Assembly: GCA_034928145.1 (NCBI GenBank)
Contig: JAYFPE010000009.1
Coordinates: 1-64,000, forward strand
From: Pelethousia sp034928145
Lineage (GTDB): Bacteria; Bacillota; Clostridia; Christensenellales; CAG-138
Length of the DNA: 64,000 bases
Direction of reading: 5' to 3'
This document shows positions 48,629 through 59,325 of this stretch, one piece after another; positions within the stretch are counted from its first letter, which is position 1; each line of letters opens with the position of its first letter. Below the pieces are notes generated by a model, which had not been told where the DNA came from, searched no databases, and worked only from the letters and a program-made list of their open reading frames with translations. The translations under genes were made by a program, and so were the position numbers.

Positions 48629-50032
48629 TTATCCGTCCTGCTCGGCCACGATGTTGTTGAGCCAGATATCGCCGCGTACGAAAAAGTAGCCTAGCAGGCA
48701 TTTGAGCACATCCACGGCCTGCACCAGGGCGTAGAGGGGACGGGCGGGCAAGTTGGTATAGCGCGCTAACACCCAGGCCACGGGAATGCAGGCAGCCCAA
48801 ACGAAGCAGCTGTCGAAAATAAAGGTGAGCACCGTTTTGCCGCCGGAGCGCAGGGTATAATAGGTCGCATGCAAAAAGGCGTGCAGCGGCAGAGCTATGG
48901 CGGAGATCAGCAAAAAGTCCCGGGCGAGGCTACGCACTTCGTCCGTGGTGTTGTAGATCATGGGGAAGAGAGGCGAAGCGACGGCCATGCCCGCGGCCAC
49001 ACCCACGCTGGCCAGCACGGAAAACACGATCAGCCGGGTATCCGTGCGCCTGGCCTCCTCCATCTTGCCCGCGCCCAATAAATTTCCTACGATGATGGCG
49101 ATGGCGCCGCCGATAGCGAAGTGCACCACATTAAAGAGATTGGTCACCGTGGCGGTGATATTATAGGCCGCAACCGTTGCAAGGCCGCGCAGGGAATAGC
49201 AGTGCGCCAGCACCGTCATGCCCAAAGACCAAAGCACTTCGTTGACCAGCAGCGGCGTGCCGCGCAGCAAAATATTGCGGGCCAGCGGCCAGGGGATGGC
49301 AAGCTTTTTATAGAGGCCAATGACGAAGGGGCAAAGGTCCTCGTGGGCGTGCGTCCACCACACCATGATGATGCACTCCACAAAGCGGGCTGTCACCGTA
49401 GCGAGGGCCGCGCCCCGCACGCCCAGCGCCGGGAATCCCAGCTTGCCATAAATGAGCACAAAGCTCAGGGCCGTATCCAGCACCACCGCAATGGTGGAGG
49501 CATTCATGGGCACGGTGGTGCGGCCAGCCTCCCGAAGGGTGCTCGCGTAGGATTGCGAAAGGGCGAAAGGCGCCAGGCCAAAGAGCATGATGCCGAGGTA
49601 TTCTTTTGCGTAGGCCAGGGTGGCGGCGATATCCCCGGTTTGGCTGCCCTCATGTAGGAAAAGAGAAATTAGGGGTGTATTCCAAAACAGGAACATTCCC
49701 AGGCAGAGGGCCGTGATCAGGGCGCAACACACCAACTTGAAGCGGAAGGTATTCCGCATACCCTCGTAATCCTCGCGGCCAAAATACTGCGCGCCGAAAA
49801 TACCCGCGCCGGACACGCCGCCGAAGATGCTGATGTTGAACACAAACAAAAGCTGGTTTACGATGGCCACGCCGTTCATGGGATCCGTTCCCAGGAGGCC
49901 GACCATCACATTATCCGCCATGTTCACGATATTCGTAATGGTGTTTTGCACGAGAATGGGCAGCGCGATGGCCAGAACCCGCCTGTAGAACGCCTTATCC
50001 CCAAACCATCTTTCCCGCAGCTTCAATTTCAT
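48629..50032 (-). CDS. MATE-family efflux transporter
   Basis: A 467-residue protein with twelve predicted transmembrane helices in two homologous halves. Typical MATE signatures are FYRRVLAIALPILVQNTITNIVNMADNVMVG at the N-terminus, VSGAGIFGAQYFG, GLAPFALSQSYASTLREAG, and AIGGAIAIIVGNLLGAG at the start of the second half. MATE proteins export cationic drugs or metabolites with Na+ or H+. The ATG at 50032 is preferred because homology starts there and AGGA lies upstream. It is encoded alone. Confidence 0.9.
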   Translation of the reverse strand: MKLKLRERWFGDKAFYRRVLAIALPILVQNTITNIVNMADNVMVGLLGTDPMNGVAIVNQLLFVFNISIFGGVSGAGIFGAQYFGREDYEGMRNTFRFKLVCCALITALCLGMFLFWNTPLISLFLHEGSQTGDIAATLAYAKEYLGIMLFGLAPFALSQSYASTLREAGRTTVPMNASTIAVVLDTALSFVLIYGKLGFPALGVRGAALATVTARFVECIIMVWWTHAHEDLCPFVIGLYKKLAIPWPLARNILLRGTPLLVNEVLWSLGMTVLAHCYSLRGLATVAAYNITATVTNLFNVVHFAIGGAIAIIVGNLLGAGKMEEARRTDTRLIVFSVLASVGVAAGMAVASPLFPMIYNTTDEVRSLARDFLLISAIALPLHAFLHATYYTLRSGGKTVLTFIFDSCFVWAACIPVAWVLARYTNLPARPLYALVQAVDVLKCLLGYFFVRGDIWLNNIVAEQDG

Positions 50033-50189
50033 CTTTTTCGTTCCTGCACGTAAGCCTATATATACCCGGGCGCGGCCCGGATCGTTGTAGTATACCACGA
50101 GCGGGCCGCCCAAGACAATGGCTTGCATAATGGGCAGGGAAAAGTTATCCTAAATATATATTGAAGCGCAAAAGGAGGCTGGATCGGCT

Positions 50190-51413
50190 TTGAAGTATCT
50201 CTTGGTCATCGGCGACGGCATGGCGGAAAACCCCTTGGTGGAACTCGGGGGCAAAACGCCCCTGGAGGCAGCCAACACCCCCTGTATGGACAGCTTCTGC
50301 GCCAAGGGCGAGCAGGGCACCGTACGCACCATTCCGGAGGGCGTCGCACCGGGCAGCGACCCGGGCATCCTCTCGATCTTCAGCTATGACCCGCGCACGT
50401 ATTTCCACGGCCGATCCCCCTTGGAAGCGGCGGGCTGCGGCATTTTCCTTAACGAAGGTGAGATTTCCTTCCGCTGCAATATGATCGCGCTCTCAGAGGA
50501 AGAAGGGGATTTTGGCCAGCGCCGCATCCTCTCTCACAGCGCCGGCTCCATCGATGGGGAAACCTCCATGGCCCTGCTACGCTATCTGCTGGCAGATCCG
50601 GCCTTTTCCCAGGCGGCGGCCCGCCACGGCTTTACATTCCACCCCACGCCCTCCTTCCGTCACATCCTCACCAGGGCGGGCGGGAGCATCGAGGGCTTTC
50701 GCGCCACGCCGCCCCACGATATCCTAAACCTGCCCATCGCAGCCTACCTGCCCGCGGGGCCGGGCGGCGAAGCCCTATTGGAGATGATGCGGCTTTCGGC
50801 GGACATCCTCGCCCATGCGCCGCAAAATGCCGCCCGCAAGGCCAAGGGGCTTTTGCCAGGCAATTGCCTATGGCCCTGGGCCGAAGGCACAGCCACCCTG
50901 CTGCCCTCTTTTACGGAGAAGTTCGGCAAAAGCGGTCTCGTCGTCTCCGCCGTGCCGCTGGTCCAGGGCATCGCCCGCCTGGCAGGCCTCACGGCCCCGG
51001 ATATCCCCGGCGCGACAGGCGAGCTGGATACCAACTACGCCGGCAAGGCCGAGGCGGCAAAGGCCGCCCTTTCCTCCTGTGATTTCGTTTGCGTACACAT
51101 CGAAGCGCCGGATGAATGCACCCACTGCGGTGATTTAGAGGGCAAGATACAGGCTATCGAAAATGTGGACGGGCTGATTCTCAAACCGCTCGCGGACTAC
51201 CTCGCCCAAACCGGCGAGGACCATCGCATCCTCGTGATGCCGGATCATCAAACCCTGATGGGCACCCGCACCCATGGCGCGGAGCCCATCCCCTATTTCA
51301 TCTTCGACAGCCGCCAGACGGCGGGCTGCGGCCTGCCCTACGGCGAATCCTTCGCCGCAGCCGGCCCGCTGATCGACCCGGGCGCAGCCATGATGGGCCG
51401 GTTCTTCGGTTAA
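50190..51413 (+). CDS. apgM: Cofactor-independent phosphoglycerate mutase, archaeal type (ApgM)
   Basis: A 407-residue alkaline-phosphatase-superfamily enzyme that interconverts 3- and 2-phosphoglycerate. Metal site and active Ser regions are visible: YLLVIGDGMAENPL at the N-terminus, TVRTIPEGVAPGSDPGILSI, and the C-terminal VHIEAPDECTHCGD, RILVMPDHQTLMGTRTHG. A TTG start behind AAAGGAGG is likely. The stop lies 11 bases from the stop of the convergent glucan synthase gene, with no terminator between them. Confidence 0.9.
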   Translation: MKYLLVIGDGMAENPLVELGGKTPLEAANTPCMDSFCAKGEQGTVRTIPEGVAPGSDPGILSIFSYDPRTYFHGRSPLEAAGCGIFLNEGEISFRCNMIALSEEEGDFGQRRILSHSAGSIDGETSMALLRYLLADPAFSQAAARHGFTFHPTPSFRHILTRAGGSIEGFRATPPHDILNLPIAAYLPAGPGGEALLEMMRLSADILAHAPQNAARKAKGLLPGNCLWPWAEGTATLLPSFTEKFGKSGLVVSAVPLVQGIARLAGLTAPDIPGATGELDTNYAGKAEAAKAALSSCDFVCVHIEAPDECTHCGDLEGKIQAIENVDGLILKPLADYLAQTGEDHRILVMPDHQTLMGTRTHGAEPIPYFIFDSRQTAGCGLPYGESFAAAGPLIDPGAAMMGRFFG

Positions 51414-51424
51414 AGCGCCGAAAG

Positions 51425-54400
51425 CTAAAATATAATATCCACCTGATGGGCCTTGCCATCGTCCAGGAGGGCGATACGGCGCGGACCCTTTTTTTCGCCC
51501 CGGGTAAAGCGCAGGTCATAGAGGGCGCTGCCGAAGCTATACTTTACCTGAAAGCTGTCAAAGGGAACGCAAGGGGCAAAGACCAGTTCGTTGCCCTGCC
51601 GCCGCACGCCCAGCATATCCTCCAGGCCAATCTTATACAGCCAGGCGGCGGCCCCGGTATACCAGCTCCAGCCGCCCCGGCCGCCATGGGGCGGCGCGTA
51701 AACATCCCCGGCCAGGACGTAAGGCTCGGTCATATAGCGGGCCGCGCCCGCGCGGGTGTGCGCATGCTGCAAGGGATTTAAGAGCTCGAAAAGCCGCAGG
51801 GCCGCCTCCGGCCGATGGAGCGCGCAGCAGGCCAGCACGGCCCAGGCCGCGCCATGGGTATATTGGCCGCCATTCTCCCGCACACCGGGCAGGTAAGCGG
51901 TGATATAGCCCACCTCCTCCCCCTGCTCCCGCGGCTGTGCAAAGGGCGGGGCCAGGAGCCGTAGCACGCCGCTCTGCTCATCCGCCAGCATCCGCTCCAA
52001 AGCATCCATGGCTTCAGCCCCGTGCACGCCGCCGCAGATAGCCGCCCAGGCCTGGGAGATGCAATCGATGCGGCAGGCCTCGTTCTCGGCGGAGCCGAGG
52101 GGCTTGCCGTTGCCAAAGTAGGCCCGCTTATACCAAGCCCCGTCCCATGCATCCTCCAAGACGGCTGAGAGCCTGTTCGCCTCCGCCTCATAGCGCCGCA
52201 CATCGGCAGATCGGCCATAGCTTTGGGCCACGGCCCGGAAGCGCCGGAGCACTTCCAGCAAAAACCAGCCCAGCCAAACGCTCTCGCCACCCTCCATGCC
52301 TACCAGATCCATGCCGTCGTTCCAATCCCCGCCCTCCATTAGCGGCAGGCCGTGGGCGCCAAAGCGCAGGGCGCTATCGATGGCGCGGCGGCAATGATCA
52401 TAGAGCGGCTCCGCAAGATTGCCTTCCGCCATATAGGCATATAGATCCCGGCAGCCCTCCGGGATGGGCCGCTCCGCAAGATAGGGCACGGCTTCATCCA
52501 AAATGGACCGGTCCCGGGTCGCTTCGAGATAATGCGAGAGCACATAAGGCAGGAACAAGCGGTCATCCACGATGCGGGTCCGCACGCCGCGCATAGGCAT
52601 ATGCCACCAGTGGAGTACATCCCCGGCTGGGAACTGCCGCCCCGCGCACAGCAGCAGATGCGCCCGCACTCTGGCCGGCTCAATTTGCAGCAGGGCCAGC
52701 ATATCCTGCAATTGGTCGCGGAAGCCGATGGCCCCGCCGCATTGGTAATAGCCGCTGCGGGCCAGGAGGCGGCTTGCATAGGTTTGATAGAGTAGACGGC
52801 CGTTGAGCATGGCGTCCAGCGCGGGCGCGGGCGTATGCACCTCGATCGCCCCAAGGCGCGCGCGCCACAGGGCCTTCACCTGCGCCAGCTCTTTTTGGGC
52901 TGAGGCCGCCGTGCTTTGCGCGATATGCTTAAGGGCCGCCTCTTCCGCATCCTGCCCTAAGAGGAAGAGCAGCGTGGCCTCCCCGCCCGCAGGCACGAAA
53001 ACCTCCGCCCGAAGGCCGCTCATGCAGCCCCCATAGGCGCGGGGTTCCTCCGGCAGGCCCTCGGCCAGCCAGCCGGCCTGCAAGATGGCCCTGCGGTCAT
53101 GGCAAAGCTCGGCCTCGCCCCCAGGGGAGGCCAGGTAGCCGGGGGCCGCATCGGGCCGCCGCAAATCGCGGGCAAAAGCCGCGCCATCCCGGGAATATAC
53201 ATGCAGGCTTTCCGGGTGGGCCTGATCCCCCATCGCCCACTCCACGCCATAAAGGGTGCGAAGACGCCGATCGTACATGGAGGGGTTGCGCAGGGTGAGC
53301 AGGGTATATTTACATGGGACCTCCCTGTGCACAAACTGGGTCAGCTCGCATAAGAGGCCGGAGGCCGCGGCTTCAAACACGGTATAACCATAGCCGTGCC
53401 GCACGCGGGCTACTTCTCCCTGCAACCTGCCCGGCTGCACGGTAAACGCCCGGCCATCCTCCGCATCGCACAGGAGTAGGAATTCACCCTTGGGATCCGT
53501 CACGGGCTCGTTATACCAGGGCGTGAGCTTATCCTCGCGGCTGTTGGGGCCAAAGGTATAGCCGCCGCCGCTCTCGCTCACCAGCGCGCCAAATCCCTCG
53601 CTAGCGAGGATGTTGCACCAGGGCAGCGGCGTGGATTCACCCTTTTCCAGGGTGATGATATATTCGCCGCCCGCTAAATCCAGCCCGCCCAGGCCGTTGT
53701 CAAAAGCCAGGGGCGGCAGCTCCGGCAGGACGACACGCTCGTGCTCGCGGGGCTCTTCCTCCCATAGGTTCTCCGTCCATTCCGGCGGGGCTTCGGGGGC
53801 GAATTGCTTATCGAGACTCTGGCCCGCGCCGCCCGAAACCACCACCATAGCCATATCGCGAAGAAGCTGGCGGTCCTTTTCGCCAAGCTCATAGCCGTGC
53901 AAAAGCCTCGCGCCCGGGAAGCGGCCGCAAAGCTCCGTCAGCCTCGTTTGCAGCTCACCCCGGTAGGCATTGGGATAATCGCCCATCAAAACCACATCCG
54001 CCGGGCAGCGCCGCGCTGTGAGATAGGCCGAAAGCTCCAGGAGCGTGCGCGCCATGCGCAGGCTTTGCAGGCTCGATACCTCCATCAAAAGGATGGGCGC
54101 ATCGCCCGAGATGCCCAGCCGCCAAAGCCCATATAGGCCCTCGCCTAAGGCGGCGTCGGAAGGCCTTGGGCCTTTTTGCGGGATGTGCAGCAGCAGCCGG
54201 GCGGCGATTCGTTCAAAAAGCTCCGCCTTCCCCTCGGAGAGCCCGGCCATGCGCAGGGCGCTTTGGGCATGCGCCCAGGCCAGATCCGTACATTCGTTAA
54301 GGCCTGCGCGCAGTTCTTCCGCCAGGGTGAACGCTTTGGCCCGGTTGGGCGCGTAGCCCATTAAAAACCAGACTGTAATGCTCTGCCCGGCCGTCAGGGT

Positions 54401-57400
54401 AAGGCCTGCGCGGGCGGCGAGGTAAGGGTCGATCGGGGCCTCCACCGGGCCTGCGGCCAGGGGCCGCTTCATGGCCTCGGCCAGGGTGCTGCCCCGGCCC
54501 TCTGCGCGCAGCCGATCCGTCGCATAGCGGGGGCGGATATCGCCGTAAAGCTGGGCGTATAGCACGCCCGCGGGCTTGGGGCCGCCCCCTTGGCGGCGGC
54601 GGAAGAGCAGCAAGCCCTCTTCCTCCTCCGCCTCTACGGTGAGCCGCACGAAGGCAGGGTGCGCCAAATCCTCGTTCTGGCCGGAAAGGCAAACCTCCAT
54701 AAAGGCCCCAAGCACGACTTCCGCTTCCTCCTGGCCGTGGTTGGTGAGGGTGATGGCGCGGATCTCCGCATCCTGCTGGGCGGATACGCAAACCTCCACA
54801 TGGCTGGATATTTGCCCCCGGCGGCCGTTAAATTCCACCTTGTGCGGGTGGAGGATGGTTTCGGCCCCATCGGCCAGGTCCCAGGCATCCTCCCCGTAGC
54901 GCAGCAGCAAGTGCACGCCCCCATCCCCCCTAAGGGGATCGGGCCGCCAGCGGCTGAGCATGACCTCGCCGCATTTAGAAAAGCCCAGGCCGCTATCGGT
55001 AATAAACAGGGTGTAATGCCCGTTGGATAGGATCTGCGTTTCCGGCACGGCCCGCGGCCCTGCCACCCGCCGGGGACGGTGGAGCTTTTTCTCCTGAATC
55101 TTGCGGGGGGTTATGGCGCTCTCGAATTCGCGGATCACGACGCCGTGGGCGGGCAGCCGCTCTTCCAAAAGGATTTCCACGGCCCGTATCTCGGGCAAGG
55201 CTAGGAAGCGGCGGCTGATACTATCCTCCATAAGGCAGTTGGTAAGCGCGCAAAGGCCCATACCCTGGTGGTGGGCCATGTAGCTTTGCACCAACTCCCG
55301 GCGTTTGCCCTTGGCCACCCGGCTTGGCGTGTAATCCAGGGCCTCGTAGAGGCCGTATTCCCCCAAGGCCCCTTCGGATATCAGCTCCCGTAGGTTATCG
55401 ACGGCGTGTGCGGCCTGGCGGGGTACGCCGAGGGCCAGCAGCGTCGAATAGGGGGAAATGACCCGGCTCGGCTCCCGCTGGGCCATAAGGCCCAGCCTGG
55501 GCACGCCAAAGGCCCGGTATTGGTAATACATAGCCCGATCAAACGCGTAATAGCCGGATTCGGATATGCCCCAGGGTATATCCTCCCCTTCGGCGTAGCG
55601 TGTCTGCGTGCGCAAGGCGTTGCAGCAGCTTTCATAGAGCAGCGTGCCGGGCGTTAGGCCGGTGAAGAGCACCGGCATGAGGTATTCGAACATGGTGCCG
55701 CTCCAGGAGAGAAGGGTGCGCCCGCCGCCAGCCGGCACCAGCAGCCGGCTCAGGCCAAACCAATGGGCGCTCTCGACCTGCCCCAGGGCGATGGCCACGA
55801 GGCTCGTGAGCCTCGCTTCGCTGGCCATCAGGTCGTACCAGGAACGGGAGAGCTGGCCCGCGCTCTCGTCATAACCGATGTGAAAGAGCCGCCGGCCACT
55901 ATCATACAGCGGGCGAAAATCCATGGCGTCAAGCAGCGCCCGGCAGCGCCGGGCCGTATGGGCTGCCCCCGGCCCCTCCCCCCCCTCCAGCGCGGCGGCG
56001 CACAGCAGCAGACAGGCGGCCAGGTTGCCGCTATCCACCGTGGATACATAGCGGGGCGTCAGCACCGTTAAGCCTTCCAATCGGTACCAGTTATAGAGAT
56101 GCCCCTGCCATTTCTCCATCCGCTCAACGGTGTCCAGCATATGGCTAAGGCGTAAGACCATGGCCTCGCCGCTGATAAAGCCCAGGTCTTTTGCGCAGAG
56201 GCAGGCCAGCATGCCCATGCCGATGTTGGTTGGGGAGGTATTGGAAACCGGCGGCTTTATGGGCGCCTGCTGGAAGTTATCCGGCGGCAGATAGCCGTTC
56301 TGCGCATCGGCAAAGGTTTCGAAATAAGCCCAGGTGCGGCGGGCGATATCCAGGAGCAGCTTTCTATCCCCTGCCGTGAGCGTTTCGGGCTGCGCGTCCT
56401 GATCCGCCCAGGCTACGATAAGCGGCGCGGCCATAAAGGCAAGGCCCAGCAGGGCGCAGGTCAGCGGCGCGCGGCCCCATAGCGCCCCGGCCAGCAGCAA
56501 AAGCCCGATAAGAAGCTGCGGCCACATGCCCTGATAGTAGCCTGAAAGATGCTTGGGGCGGGCCTTGATCTGGGCCGCCGTTTGCCACTCCAGCATATGC
56601 TTGTGGGATACGAACACCCGGTGCAGGGTGCGGATCTGCGCATCCAGCGCGCGCCACACGGCATAGGGAAGCGTCAGCAGCGCCAGGCCCGCCCGGGCGG
56701 CGCTGCGGCCCCGATCCCGCAATGCGCCCCAGAAGCGTACGGGCCGCCTGGAAAGCAGAAGCTGGGCGGGCAGCAGCAGGGCGTCCATGACAGGCGCCTC
56801 AAGCATGGCAACGAAGGCTAATGCGGCATACCAGCCCCATCCCAAAACGGGCAGGGCAAGCAGGCAAAGAAGGGCGTCTAAGGGCACCAGGGTGCGGCGC
56901 AGGTTATCCCAAATTTTATAACGGGAAAGGGCGCTAAGCGGGGTGTTGCGCATAACCCCCACCGCATCCCGCAGGCCTCCGCGCAAAAAGGGCAGCAGCT
57001 GCCAATCCCCCCGGATCCAGCGGTGTTGCCGCTTCCACCAGGCGAGGAATGCCGCGGGTTCGCTATCGTAAAGGACCACGTCCGCGGCCAGGCCCGCCCG
57101 CAGCAGGCAGCCTTCCAAAAGGTCGTGGCTCAAAACCGTATTCTCCGGTATCCAGGGCAGCAGGGCCCGTTGGAAAGCTTGCACATCGAAAATACCCTTG
57201 CCGCCGAAAATGCCCGTGCCGAACACATCCTGATAAAATTCCGCTGCCAAGGGGAAGTAGCTATCCAGCCCGCTATCCCCGGAGGCGGCCCATGCAAAGG
57301 GGCTTTTGGCCGCGCCCCTGGGCAGGGAGACCATGCGCGGGCAGATCACCCCATACCCCGCCTTCACCAGGCCGTTTTCGTCAAAAATGGGCATGTTGAG

Positions 57401-59209
57401 CGGGTGTGCCATGGCCCCTACAAGCTGGGCCAGCGCGGCAGGGGGCAGCACCGTATCCGCATCCAGCGTGAGGCAATACCGTATATCCCTGGGCAGGGGG
57501 CTGGAGAGGAGCGAAAAGGAGGCGCAGCGGCTATTTGCGATCAGCTCCGTCAGGTCGCACAGCGCCCCGCGCTTGCGCTCCCGGCCCATATAGAGGGTAT
57601 CCGCCACATTCAGCTCCCGCCGCCTGTGCAGGTAATAAAAAAGGGGCGTATCCGCCGGGTATTTTTCATTCAGCCTTTGCACCAGCCGCCGGGCCAGGCG
57701 CAGCAGTTCGCTCTCGCCGCTCTTTTGCGGCTCCCTGGCATCCGGGAAATCACCTAGCACGGCGTATATACAATGGGGCTGGCGGGTGGCCAACATATGC
57801 ACCTCCAGCTGGGCGATGGCGGCTCTGAGGCTGGCTTCATCCGTGATGAGGGTGGGCACTACCACCAGCGTGGCGCATTCTGCCGGCAAACCCTCGCGGA
57901 AATCCAGCCTGGGAATCATGCCGCCTTGGCTGCCGCTAAGCATCACGCGGATGGAGAGCAGCGACGCGATGCTCCAGGCCGGGAAGAGGGCCAGCAGCGG
58001 CCCCCACCAGCCATTCAACCCACAAAGCCATAACAAAAGCAACAGGAGAGCCCCCTGTAAAATAAAAAACCGGGCCAAGGAGCGGCCCTCTGCGGGCAGC
58101 TTGCAGCGTTTATCCGGCCGAAGGGCCGCATAGAGGGCCGTTTGCCCCTCGCCAAGTAGATAATAACCCGCCTCCGCCTGCCTGCCGCCCGCTTCCTCCT
58201 GCCCGAGGGCCAGCGTAACCGCCTGCCGGGCTATCACCGTTTCCGCCACGCCCAAACGGCTGGCCAGCATCTCTACCCGCCGTCTGTACCAGGCCCGGCT
58301 GCGCGCATCCATGCGGGGGTAGGTCTGCTCCCGCCGCAGGGCCGCGTCCACCCGGGAAAAACGCTCGCCGAGGCGCTCCCAATCCATGGCATCCAGCGCC
58401 CGAAGGCTCTTGATGGCATTTTGCAGACGGGTTGCGGAGTCCGCATCCATCCGCTGCACGGCCGCAAAAAGGCTCTCCGCCTCCTGATCCGCCCGCGAAA
58501 GCCGCTCGATCAGTTGGGCGCAGGCAGCCTGCTCGTCCCGCTCGGCTAGGAGGGCAAAGAGCCGCGAAGCCAAGTGCGGCTTTTGCTCCAAATCCTGCTT
58601 TTCTAAAGCAGCCCAGCCGGCGCGCTTACCCAACTGGCCCGCCGCCGCCTCCGCCTGCGCATATTGGCGCATGGCGGAAAGGCCGCAGCCGCACTCCAAA
58701 GCGATCAGCTTCACCAGCGCCACCCGCAAAAGCGAAGGCAGGGCGCACAGCTCCCGCATCATCAGGGGAGAGGCGGCTTGATAGGCATCCAGCAGCTTGG
58801 TCAAATACGCTTCATCCACCCTGCCTCCCCGATGGCCCACCAGGCAGGCGGCAATATCATAGGCCCGGGGCAGGCCCAGGTGCTCACCCTGGGCCATCAC
58901 GGGCAAGCCGCGCCAACCCGTGGCCTCTTCTTCCCGTAAATTGGCCATGGCCTTTTCCGCCACATAGAGTTCCTCGAGCAAACCGGCCATGGCCGGCGGT
59001 ACCTCCAGGGCCTGGGCCGCACGCTCGCGGGCCAGCTTATAAGCGGCCAGGACGGCTCTGCGATCCTCCCCGATGTGCAGGGTGCTGCGGATCGAGGGCC
59101 GCATGCGCCGCCGCGTGGCCGCAGCCGCGTGCAGCGCCGCCTCGGCGCAAAGCTCCTCCCCATCGAGATATACATCGATCAAACCGAAGTAGGTTCTGTT
59201 TGGCACCAT
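51425..59209 (-). CDS. Cyclic beta-1,2-glucan synthase-type protein (GT84 + glycoamylase-like + GH94)
   Basis: A 2594-residue protein with NdvB/Cgs architecture. The N-terminal third carries a membrane-embedded GT84 domain: LTLDADTVLPP (DxD-type), a LLEGCLLRAGL segment, and WWKRQHRWIRGDWQLLPF, among several hydrophobic helices. The middle shows a glycoamylase-like domain (SNTSPTNIGMGMLA, IPWGISESGYYAFD). The C-terminal third contains GH94-type repeats with the catalytic GGDWNDGMDLVGMEGG (52288-52335) and a GEEVGYITAYLPGVRENGGQ-like stretch. It should make cyclic beta-1,2-glucans at the inner membrane, with the GH94 domain trimming chain length. AGGG-AGG precedes the ATG by five bases. Confidence 0.88.
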   Translation of the reverse strand: MVPNRTYFGLIDVYLDGEELCAEAALHAAAATRRRMRPSIRSTLHIGEDRRAVLAAYKLARERAAQALEVPPAMAGLLEELYVAEKAMANLREEEATGWRGLPVMAQGEHLGLPRAYDIAACLVGHRGGRVDEAYLTKLLDAYQAASPLMMRELCALPSLLRVALVKLIALECGCGLSAMRQYAQAEAAAGQLGKRAGWAALEKQDLEQKPHLASRLFALLAERDEQAACAQLIERLSRADQEAESLFAAVQRMDADSATRLQNAIKSLRALDAMDWERLGERFSRVDAALRREQTYPRMDARSRAWYRRRVEMLASRLGVAETVIARQAVTLALGQEEAGGRQAEAGYYLLGEGQTALYAALRPDKRCKLPAEGRSLARFFILQGALLLLLLWLCGLNGWWGPLLALFPAWSIASLLSIRVMLSGSQGGMIPRLDFREGLPAECATLVVVPTLITDEASLRAAIAQLEVHMLATRQPHCIYAVLGDFPDAREPQKSGESELLRLARRLVQRLNEKYPADTPLFYYLHRRRELNVADTLYMGRERKRGALCDLTELIANSRCASFSLLSSPLPRDIRYCLTLDADTVLPPAALAQLVGAMAHPLNMPIFDENGLVKAGYGVICPRMVSLPRGAAKSPFAWAASGDSGLDSYFPLAAEFYQDVFGTGIFGGKGIFDVQAFQRALLPWIPENTVLSHDLLEGCLLRAGLAADVVLYDSEPAAFLAWWKRQHRWIRGDWQLLPFLRGGLRDAVGVMRNTPLSALSRYKIWDNLRRTLVPLDALLCLLALPVLGWGWYAALAFVAMLEAPVMDALLLPAQLLLSRRPVRFWGALRDRGRSAARAGLALLTLPYAVWRALDAQIRTLHRVFVSHKHMLEWQTAAQIKARPKHLSGYYQGMWPQLLIGLLLLAGALWGRAPLTCALLGLAFMAAPLIVAWADQDAQPETLTAGDRKLLLDIARRTWAYFETFADAQNGYLPPDNFQQAPIKPPVSNTSPTNIGMGMLACLCAKDLGFISGEAMVLRLSHMLDTVERMEKWQGHLYNWYRLEGLTVLTPRYVSTVDSGNLAACLLLCAAALEGGEGPGAAHTARRCRALLDAMDFRPLYDSGRRLFHIGYDESAGQLSRSWYDLMASEARLTSLVAIALGQVESAHWFGLSRLLVPAGGGRTLLSWSGTMFEYLMPVLFTGLTPGTLLYESCCNALRTQTRYAEGEDIPWGISESGYYAFDRAMYYQYRAFGVPRLGLMAQREPSRVISPYSTLLALGVPRQAAHAVDNLRELISEGALGEYGLYEALDYTPSRVAKGKRRELVQSYMAHHQGMGLCALTNCLMEDSISRRFLALPEIRAVEILLEERLPAHGVVIREFESAITPRKIQEKKLHRPRRVAGPRAVPETQILSNGHYTLFITDSGLGFSKCGEVMLSRWRPDPLRGDGGVHLLLRYGEDAWDLADGAETILHPHKVEFNGRRGQISSHVEVCVSAQQDAEIRAITLTNHGQEEAEVVLGAFMEVCLSGQNEDLAHPAFVRLTVEAEEEEGLLLFRRRQGGGPKPAGVLYAQLYGDIRPRYATDRLRAEGRGSTLAEAMKRPLAAGPVEAPIDPYLAARAGLTLTAGQSITVWFLMGYAPNRAKAFTLAEELRAGLNECTDLAWAHAQSALRMAGLSEGKAELFERIAARLLLHIPQKGPRPSDAALGEGLYGLWRLGISGDAPILLMEVSSLQSLRMARTLLELSAYLTARRCPADVVLMGDYPNAYRGELQTRLTELCGRFPGARLLHGYELGEKDRQLLRDMAMVVVSGGAGQSLDKQFAPEAPPEWTENLWEEEPREHERVVLPELPPLAFDNGLGGLDLAGGEYIITLEKGESTPLPWCNILASEGFGALVSESGGGYTFGPNSREDKLTPWYNEPVTDPKGEFLLLCDAEDGRAFTVQPGRLQGEVARVRHGYGYTVFEAAASGLLCELTQFVHREVPCKYTLLTLRNPSMYDRRLRTLYGVEWAMGDQAHPESLHVYSRDGAAFARDLRRPDAAPGYLASPGGEAELCHDRRAILQAGWLAEGLPEEPRAYGGCMSGLRAEVFVPAGGEATLLFLLGQDAEEAALKHIAQSTAASAQKELAQVKALWRARLGAIEVHTPAPALDAMLNGRLLYQTYASRLLARSGYYQCGGAIGFRDQLQDMLALLQIEPARVRAHLLLCAGRQFPAGDVLHWWHMPMRGVRTRIVDDRLFLPYVLSHYLEATRDRSILDEAVPYLAERPIPEGCRDLYAYMAEGNLAEPLYDHCRRAIDSALRFGAHGLPLMEGGDWNDGMDLVGMEGGESVWLGWFLLEVLRRFRAVAQSYGRSADVRRYEAEANRLSAVLEDAWDGAWYKRAYFGNGKPLGSAENEACRIDCISQAWAAICGGVHGAEAMDALERMLADEQSGVLRLLAPPFAQPREQGEEVGYITAYLPGVRENGGQYTHGAAWAVLACCALHRPEAALRLFELLNPLQHAHTRAGAARYMTEPYVLAGDVYAPPHGGRGGWSWYTGAAAWLYKIGLEDMLGVRRQGNELVFAPCVPFDSFQVKYSFGSALYDLRFTRGEKKGPRRIALLDDGKAHQVDIIF

Positions 59210-59278
59210 GGCAGCCTCCCTAATGAATCAACGAATCACATGTTCCTTTAGTATTCGCCGGAGGCCGCGTTTTCACGC

Positions 59279-59305
59279 GCAAAAAAGCCGCCTATTGGGC
59301 GGCTT
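59279..59305 (-). terminator. Terminator for the small hypothetical gene
   Basis: AAGCCGCC (59285-59292) pairs with GGCGGCTT (59298-59305). The A-run to its left gives the minus-strand T-tract. Confidence 0.8.
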
Positions 59306-59325
59306 GGCGCCTATCATGCCTGCAT

